NCBI RefSeq assembly: GCF_004134865.1
Contig: NZ_SDPO01000003.1
Location: forward strand, 682,001 to 746,000
Direction: 5' to 3'
Source: Agromyces fucosus
Lineage (GTDB): Bacteria > Actinomycetota > Actinomycetes > Actinomycetales > Microbacteriaceae
DNA length: 64,000 nucleotides
A program made the translations under genes and the position numbers. Positions 57,157 to 64,000 of the stretch are shown piece by piece. A model generated the notes under the pieces. It was not told the origin of the DNA, searched no databases, and saw only the letters and a list, made by a program, of their open reading frames with translations. Position 1 is the stretch's first letter. The number at the start of each line of letters is the position of its first letter.

Positions 57157-58479
57157 TTAGCCGATTCTCTCGCGGCGACCGAGGATGCCCTGCGGTCGGA
57201 ACAACAGCACGAGGATCAGCACGACGAGCGCGCCCACGTACTTCAGGTCGCTCGGCAGCCACAGCGTCGAGATCTCGATGAAGAGACCGACGATGAGGGA
57301 GCCGACGAGGGCGCCGAAGGCGGTGCCGAGACCGCCGAGGGTGACTGCGGCGAAGATCAGCAGCAGGATCTGGAAGCCCATGTCCCAGCTGACGCCGGGG
57401 CGGAAGTAGGCCCAGAGGATGCCGCTGAGGCCGGCCAGTGCTGCGCCGAGCACCCAGACGATGCGGATGACGCGGTCGACGTCGATGCCGCTCGCGGAGG
57501 CGAGGCTGGCGTTGTCGGCGACGGCGCGGGTGGCCTTGCCGATGCGGGTCTTCACGAGGAAGTACGCGACGGCGAGGAGGACCACGACCGAGACGATCAT
57601 GCTGCCCACGTCGATCCAGGAGAGCTGGACCCCGCCGAACGACAGCTCCTTCGGGGCGGTGGCACCCGGCAGCTGCCGGGTCGCTCCGCCGTAGAAGAAC
57701 TGGTACGTGTAGCGGATCGCGAGCGAGAGACCGATGCTCACGATCATGAGCGGGATGAGCCCGACGCCGCGTTTGCGGAGCGGTTTCCAGATCACCGCGT
57801 CGAGGGTCCAGCCGAGAGCGGCGCTCAGCACGATGGCGATCGCGATGGCCAGCCAGATCGGCCAGGCCAGGTCGACGCCGAAGCTCAGCACCATCAAGGC
57901 GCCGAAGGTCACCATCTCGGCGTGGGCGAAGTTCGAGAGGCCCGTCGTGCCGAAGATGAGCGAGAGGCCGATCGCCGCGAGTGCGAGGAGCAGGCCGAAG
58001 TTCAGGCCGTTGATCACTCGCTCGAGCAGCTGCGCGCCGAAGTTCGTGGTCGTGCGCTCACCCTCGCCGAGGAAGAAGTTCACGGCCTTGAGCTTCGTGA
58101 GCCCGAACTCGGCGGTGACGGTCGCGTCGCCCTTGGCGACGACGACGCCCTTGGGAAGGGTGTCCTCGTCGAGGGAGACCTTGTACTCGCCCTTCTCGGG
58201 CACGCCGATGCGCCATTTGCCGTCGACGTCGGTCTCGGCGTCGGCTTCGAAGCCACCGCCTTCGACTGAGATCTTGACGCCTTCGAGCGGCTCGCGATCG
58301 AATTGCACGTTCCCCGTGAAGAAGTACTCGAATTCTTCGGAAGCCTGGGCCGTACTCCCATCCTCCGCCATCGCAGGGGACGCTGCGATGCCGGACAGAG
58401 TGAGTGCGGACACGAGGATTCCGAGGAGAACGAGCCACCTCCCTGGAGACCGATGGGCGAGCGTTCGTGTGGGTTTCAC
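57157..58479 (-). CDS. livH: LivH permease fused to a secreted N-terminal beta-sandwich domain
   Basis: A 440-residue protein. GTG at 58479 is chosen: GGAGGTGCA directly precedes it and a signal peptide follows (hydrophobic core GRWLVLLGILVSALTLSGIAA, likely cleavage after AMA at about 38). Residues about 45-135 form a domain like a carboxypeptidase-regulatory or other beta-sandwich (FTGNVQFDREPLEGVKISVEGGGF, DVDGKWRIGVPEKGEYKVSLD). The LivH permease begins at about 150 (LNFGLLLALAAIGLSLIFGTTGLSNFAHAEM) and ends FRPQGILGRRERIG. Usual LivH is about 290-300 residues without an outer domain. Confidence 0.93.
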   Translation of the reverse strand: MKPTRTLAHRSPGRWLVLLGILVSALTLSGIAASPAMAEDGSTAQASEEFEYFFTGNVQFDREPLEGVKISVEGGGFEADAETDVDGKWRIGVPEKGEYKVSLDEDTLPKGVVVAKGDATVTAEFGLTKLKAVNFFLGEGERTTTNFGAQLLERVINGLNFGLLLALAAIGLSLIFGTTGLSNFAHAEMVTFGALMVLSFGVDLAWPIWLAIAIAIVLSAALGWTLDAVIWKPLRKRGVGLIPLMIVSIGLSLAIRYTYQFFYGGATRQLPGATAPKELSFGGVQLSWIDVGSMIVSVVVLLAVAYFLVKTRIGKATRAVADNASLASASGIDVDRVIRIVWVLGAALAGLSGILWAYFRPGVSWDMGFQILLLIFAAVTLGGLGTAFGALVGSLIVGLFIEISTLWLPSDLKYVGALVVLILVLLFRPQGILGRRERIG

Positions 58480-58650
58480 TGCACCTCCAAGGGCGCCCCT
58501 CCAGCTGGTGGCCTTCGGGGTTCGGTCCTTACCTGTCGACAACGTCGTCGACAGTACGTGCCGATTATGTCTCATGTGTTTCGCTCATGAGGCAAACGGC
58601 GTTCGATTGTTATCCGGGAATGCCCGGGATGCAAACTCGCTTAACATTGA

Positions 58651-60689
<2,039 letters not shown>

Positions 60690-60728
60690 CTGGTTCGGTC
60701 CCTTCCGTCCAGGGGCGCCGGCGTTCGC

Positions 60729-61880
60729 TCAGCGCGCGTCGGCGAGCCTCGTGACGGCTTCGCCGAGCACCTCGGGGGTGCACGCGAAATTCAGTCGTGC
60801 GTGTCCGCGGCCGACGCTCGCACCGAACGTCGGACCGATGCCGAGGGCCACCCGCGCGTGCTCGAGTGCATACGCCGCCGGATCATCGCCCCAGCCGAGC
60901 GCCGAGAGGTCGAGCCACGCGAGGTAGGTCGCATCGGGCATGCGGTAGCGAACACCGGGAAGCTCGTCGGCGAGGAGTTCGGCGAGCAGGCGTCGATTGT
61001 CGTCGAGGCTCGCGAGCACGCCGTCGAGCCAGGGCCCGCCGTGGCGGAACGCCGCGATGGAGGCGATCGACCCGAACTGGCTCATGCGCCACTCGACCTC
61101 GTAGGGGAGCGCAGTGCGCACGCGGTCGCCGCGCTCGCTCGCGGTGACGATGAGCGCCGCCTTCAGCCCCGCGATGTTGAACGCCTTCGTGGCCGCGGTC
61201 ACGGCGACGCCGTGCTCGCGAGCTGCGTCCGAGACCGTGAGGAACGGCGTGTAGTCGACTCCCGGCTGCACGAGCGGCCCGTGCACCTCGTCGGCGACGA
61301 TCGTGACGCCGTGACGGGCGGCGATGTCGGCGAGGGCGGCGAGTTGCGAGGCCGCCGGCACCAGGCCGATCGGGTTGTGCGGGTTGCAGAGCACCATCGC
61401 CCGCGCGCCGGCCGCGAACGCCGCGTCGATGCCGTCGAGGTCGAGCGCCCACCCCTCGTCGATGCCGCCGAGCATCGGCACCTCGACGACCCGGCCCGAC
61501 GCCTCGGTCACGAGATCGAAGAAGGGCGGGTAGATCGGCGGGGTGATGACGACCCCGTCGCCCGGTGCGGTGACCCGGCGCAGCACCTCGACGATGCCCA
61601 TGCTGACGTCGGCGGTGCAGGTCACCCGCGTCGGGTCGACGTCCCACCCGAGGCGGGTCGCCGCGAACCCCTGGAACGCCTCGGCGACCGGGAGGCTCCC
61701 GGCCGAGTAGCCCGTGTCGGAGCGGTCGACCGCCGCGTGCAGCGCGGCCTTGATGGGGTCGGCGAGCGGGTAGTCCATCTCGGCGACGGGCAGCGGCAGC
61801 ACGTCGGCGTCGTACAGGCGCCACTTCGCACTGGTTCGCGTGCGGAGGACGTCGAGCGGCTCTGCTGCGATGCGTTGCAT
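60729..61880 (-). CDS. MalY/PatB-type PLP-dependent C-S lyase or aminotransferase
   Basis: A 383-residue fold-type I PLP enzyme. ATG at 61880; the frame stays open far upstream, but only as a shadow of the ABC-F gene. Typical MalY/PatB start (SAKWRLYDADVLPLPVAEMDYPLADPI). PLP lysine Lys232 lies in AATKAFNIAGLKAA; LCNPHNPIG and IVADEVHGPLV are conserved. Family members cleave cystathionine or related thioethers. The exact substrate cannot be told. Confidence 0.9.
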   Translation of the reverse strand: MQRIAAEPLDVLRTRTSAKWRLYDADVLPLPVAEMDYPLADPIKAALHAAVDRSDTGYSAGSLPVAEAFQGFAATRLGWDVDPTRVTCTADVSMGIVEVLRRVTAPGDGVVITPPIYPPFFDLVTEASGRVVEVPMLGGIDEGWALDLDGIDAAFAAGARAMVLCNPHNPIGLVPAASQLAALADIAARHGVTIVADEVHGPLVQPGVDYTPFLTVSDAAREHGVAVTAATKAFNIAGLKAALIVTASERGDRVRTALPYEVEWRMSQFGSIASIAAFRHGGPWLDGVLASLDDNRRLLAELLADELPGVRYRMPDATYLAWLDLSALGWGDDPAAYALEHARVALGIGPTFGASVGRGHARLNFACTPEVLGEAVTRLADAR

Positions 61881-61933
61881 GATTCCAGCTTGCCGCAGAA
61901 CGGCTGCGGGTGGCAGTGGCAATCGCGGCACGC

Positions 61934-61939
61934 TAGTCT
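61934..61939 (+). promoter_or_regulatory. Possible -10 box for the ABC-F gene (TAGTCT)
   Basis: TAGTCT lies 68 bases before the ATG at 62008, in the gap between the divergent lyase and ABC-F genes. No clear -35. Confidence 0.35.
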
Positions 61940-62007
61940 GGTCGGCTGCCCATCGGGCGGTGCGGAACCGGGCGAGGTGGCCCGGCCGCGGACCGAACGG
62001 ATCTCCC

Positions 62008-63708
62008 ATGGGTTTCATCGACGTCAACGGCGTCTCCTTCTCGCTCGCCGACGGGCGCCCGCTCCTCACCGACCTCGCCTTCCGGGTGACGGATGGCGCG
62101 ACGACCGCGCTCATCGGCGCGAACGGCGCAGGCAAGTCGACGCTGCTGCGCATCATCCGCGGCGAGCTCCGCGCCGACGAGGGCAGCGTGCAGGTCGACG
62201 GCGGGCTCGGCGTCATGGACCAGTTCGTCGGCACGGGCGCAACCATCGAGGGCACGGATGCCACGGTGCAGGGCCTGCTCGTCTCGGTCGCGCCGACCCG
62301 GATCCGTGCGGCGGCGATCGAGCTCGAGGCATCCGAGGCCGCACTCATCGAACGCGACGACACCGCGGCGCAGATGCGGTACGCCACCGCGCTCGCCGAG
62401 TACGGGGAGGCGGGCGGATACGACCAGGAGGTCGTGTGGGACCACTGCACGACCGCCGCGCTCGGGATTCCATTCGAACGTGCGAAGTGGCGCGAGCTCT
62501 CGACCCTCTCGGGCGGTGAGCAGAAGCGGCTCGCGCTCGAGGCGCTCTTCCGCGGCCCCGAGCAGGTGCTGCTGCTCGACGAGCCCGACAACTCGCTCGA
62601 CGTGCCGGGCAAGCGCTGGCTCGAGACGCAGTTGCGCGCGACGCCGAAGACGGTGCTCCTCGTCTCGCACGACCGCGAGCTGCTCGCGCGCGCCGCCGAC
62701 CGCATCGTGACCCTCGAGGTCGGCGCGGCGGGCAACACGGCGTGGGTGCACGGCGGCAGCTTCGAGGGCTACCACCGTGCCCGGGACGAGCGCTTCGAGC
62801 GCCTCGACGAGCTGCGCCGACGCTGGGACGAGCAGCATGCAGCACTGAAGACCCTCGTCGCCACGCTGAAGGTCAAGGCGACCTACAACGACGGCATGGC
62901 CTCGCGCTACCAGGCCGCGGTGACGCGCCTGCGCAAGTTCGAGGAGGCCGGGCCGCCCGAGGAGCGGCCGCCGGCGCAGGCCGTGTCGATGCGACTGCGT
63001 GGCTCCCGCACCGGCAAGCGCGCCGTCGTCGGCGAGCGACTCGAGCTCACGGGGCTCATGAAGCCCTTCGACCTCGAAGTCTGGTACGGCGACCGCGTCG
63101 CCGTGCTCGGCTCGAACGGCTCGGGCAAGTCCCACTTCCTGCGCCTGCTCGCGGGCGGCGGAACCGAGCCCGACCGCACGCTCGGCCACATCACGACGGT
63201 GGGGGAGTCGCTCGCCCGCGTGCCGCACACCGGCCGGGCGGTGCTCGGCGCGCGCGTCGTGCCGGGGTGGTTCGCGCAGAACCACGAGCACCCCGAGTAC
63301 CGAGGCCGCACCCTGCTCGACGTCCTGCATCGCGGCGACGCGAACCGCGACGGGATGGCCAGGGAGGCCGCGAGCTCGGCGCTCGACCGCTACGGGCTCG
63401 CCGGCTCGGCGCTGCAGAACTTCGAGCAGCTCTCGGGCGGCCAGCAGGCGCGCCTGCAGATCCTGCTGCTCGAGCTCTCCGGAGCGACGCTGCTGCTGCT
63501 CGACGAGCCCACCGACAACCTCGACCTCGTCTCGGCGGAGGCGCTCGAAGAGGGCTTGTCGCGCTTCGAGGGCACGGTGCTCGCGGTCACCCACGACCGC
63601 TGGTTCACACGGGGCTTCGACCGCTTCCTCGTCTTCGGCAGCGACGGCGAGGTCTACGAGTCGGATGCCCCGGTGTGGGACGAGTCCCGGGTGGTGCGCG
63701 CCCGCTGA
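62008..63708 (+). CDS. ABC-F family ATPase
   Basis: A 566-residue cytosolic protein with two ATPase domains and no membrane segments. NBD1: GANGAGKST at 37-45, LSGGEQKRLALEALFRG, LLLDEPDNSLD. The linker (about 255-340) is charged and helical. NBD2: GSNGSGKSHF at about 369 (His for the usual Thr after GKS), LSGGQQARLQILLLEL, LLLDEPTDNLDL. ABC-F proteins act on ribosomes, as translation factors or antibiotic-protection factors; which applies is undecided. The ATG at 62008 begins MGFIDVNGVSFSLADGRPLL. Confidence 0.92.
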   Translation: MGFIDVNGVSFSLADGRPLLTDLAFRVTDGATTALIGANGAGKSTLLRIIRGELRADEGSVQVDGGLGVMDQFVGTGATIEGTDATVQGLLVSVAPTRIRAAAIELEASEAALIERDDTAAQMRYATALAEYGEAGGYDQEVVWDHCTTAALGIPFERAKWRELSTLSGGEQKRLALEALFRGPEQVLLLDEPDNSLDVPGKRWLETQLRATPKTVLLVSHDRELLARAADRIVTLEVGAAGNTAWVHGGSFEGYHRARDERFERLDELRRRWDEQHAALKTLVATLKVKATYNDGMASRYQAAVTRLRKFEEAGPPEERPPAQAVSMRLRGSRTGKRAVVGERLELTGLMKPFDLEVWYGDRVAVLGSNGSGKSHFLRLLAGGGTEPDRTLGHITTVGESLARVPHTGRAVLGARVVPGWFAQNHEHPEYRGRTLLDVLHRGDANRDGMAREAASSALDRYGLAGSALQNFEQLSGGQQARLQILLLELSGATLLLLDEPTDNLDLVSAEALEEGLSRFEGTVLAVTHDRWFTRGFDRFLVFGSDGEVYESDAPVWDESRVVRAR

Positions 63709-63752
63709 CGGTGGCGCCGGAGCGCGAGCGGCTGCCGGGCGACCGGGTTGGG

Positions 63753-63758
63753 TAGGGT
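63753..63758 (+). promoter_or_regulatory. -10 box of a leaderless transcript (TAGGGT)
   Basis: TAGGGT lies six bases before the GTG at 63765, the leaderless layout seen at several other genes here. Confidence 0.55.
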
Positions 63759-63764
63759 TGAGTG

Positions 63765-64000
63765 GTGACCCAGGAGATCGAGATCGGCCGCTCCAAGCGG
63801 GGCCAGCGCGTCTATGCATTCGATGACATCGCGATCGTGCCCAGCCGGCGCACTCGCGACCCCGAAGACGTCTCGGTCGGGTGGACGATCGACGCCTACC
63901 AGTTCGACATCCCGTTCCTCGCCGCACCCATGGACTCCGTCGTCTCGCCGCAGACGGCGATCATGATGGGCCAGCTCGGCGGCCTCGGCGTGCTCGACCT
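63765..64000 (+). CDS. guaB3: GuaB3-type IMP dehydrogenase family protein, 3' end outside window
   Basis: The first 78 residues of an IMP dehydrogenase-related protein. GTG start. It begins TQEIEIGRSKRGQRVYAFDDIAIVPSRRTRDPEDVSVGWTIDAYQFDIPFLAAPMDSVVSP, the start of actinobacterial GuaB3 proteins, which are close to IMPDH but of uncertain activity and usually lack CBS domains (not visible here). It lies 3.5 kb from the true guaB. Confidence 0.88.
   Translation, partial: MTQEIEIGRSKRGQRVYAFDDIAIVPSRRTRDPEDVSVGWTIDAYQFDIPFLAAPMDSVVSPQTAIMMGQLGGLGVLD

Noticed and set aside
61881..62738. N-terminal extension of the MalY/PatB-type enzyme
   Set aside because: It is antisense to the ABC-F gene; the family start is at ATG 61880.

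Overview
The window is 64 kb of GC-rich actinobacterial chromosome. Gene order (str, S10-spc-alpha, rplM-rpsI-glmM, coaA/glmS, the t6A genes, groES, guaB), frequent GTG starts, TANNNT boxes placed 6-7 nt before start codons, and the absence of rpsN and rpsD from their usual operon slots point to Microbacteriaceae (an Agromyces- or Leifsonia-like relative). That assignment is an inference from content and order. No rRNA, tRNA, CRISPR array or insertion sequence was recognised.

Bases 1-6642 hold the accessory element of most interest. It encodes the 3' part of a very large polymorphic toxin, followed on the same strand by four small genes. The toxin carries a 37-unit PDAGT linker, a papain-fold (glutamine-deamidase type) domain, an Ntox15-type HxxD nuclease domain and a second papain-fold domain, all in one polypeptide. 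One downstream gene looks like Imm35/YrhB and one is a Tdi1-type (GAD-like plus Tdi1 C-terminal) immunity protein, the known partner type of Ntox15 toxins. Two more are unrecognised. This reads as a three-warhead toxin with a multi-gene immunity cassette, probably exported by a type VII (WXG100) route. Bases 6686-9347 hold two opposing membrane proteins and two uncharacterised proteins.

Bases 9391-34110 are the translation core: rpsL-rpsG-fusA-tuf; an insertion of a shortened acyltransferase and an OsmC gene; then rpsJ to rplO, secY-adk-map, ptsI, infA-rpmJ-rpsM-rpsK-rpoA-rplQ. Strong hairpins sit where rpsN (L5/S8 gap) and rpsD (S11/rpoA gap) are missing. Several ribosomal proteins (L29, S5, L15, L17) carry low-complexity tails.

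Bases 34148-47464 hold a double GNAT protein, an acyltransferase, truA, rplM-rpsI, glmM, coaA (reverse), glmS, acpS, alr and tsaE-tsaB-rimI-tsaD. Together they link cell-wall precursor supply, CoA and acyl-carrier activation, and tRNA t6A formation. Bases 47593-49478 hold three tandem proline-rich DUF4190-type membrane proteins.

Bases 49491-64000 hold a THUMP-like methyltransferase, groES behind two CIRCE operators, rarD, a complete branched-chain amino acid ABC system (livK facing livF-livG-livM-livH, with an unusual LivH that carries an extracellular domain), guaB, a GNAT protein, a MalY/PatB-type lyase, an ABC-F ATPase and the start of guaB3. Tandem duplications of 51-61 bp recur at gene borders and inside one gene.
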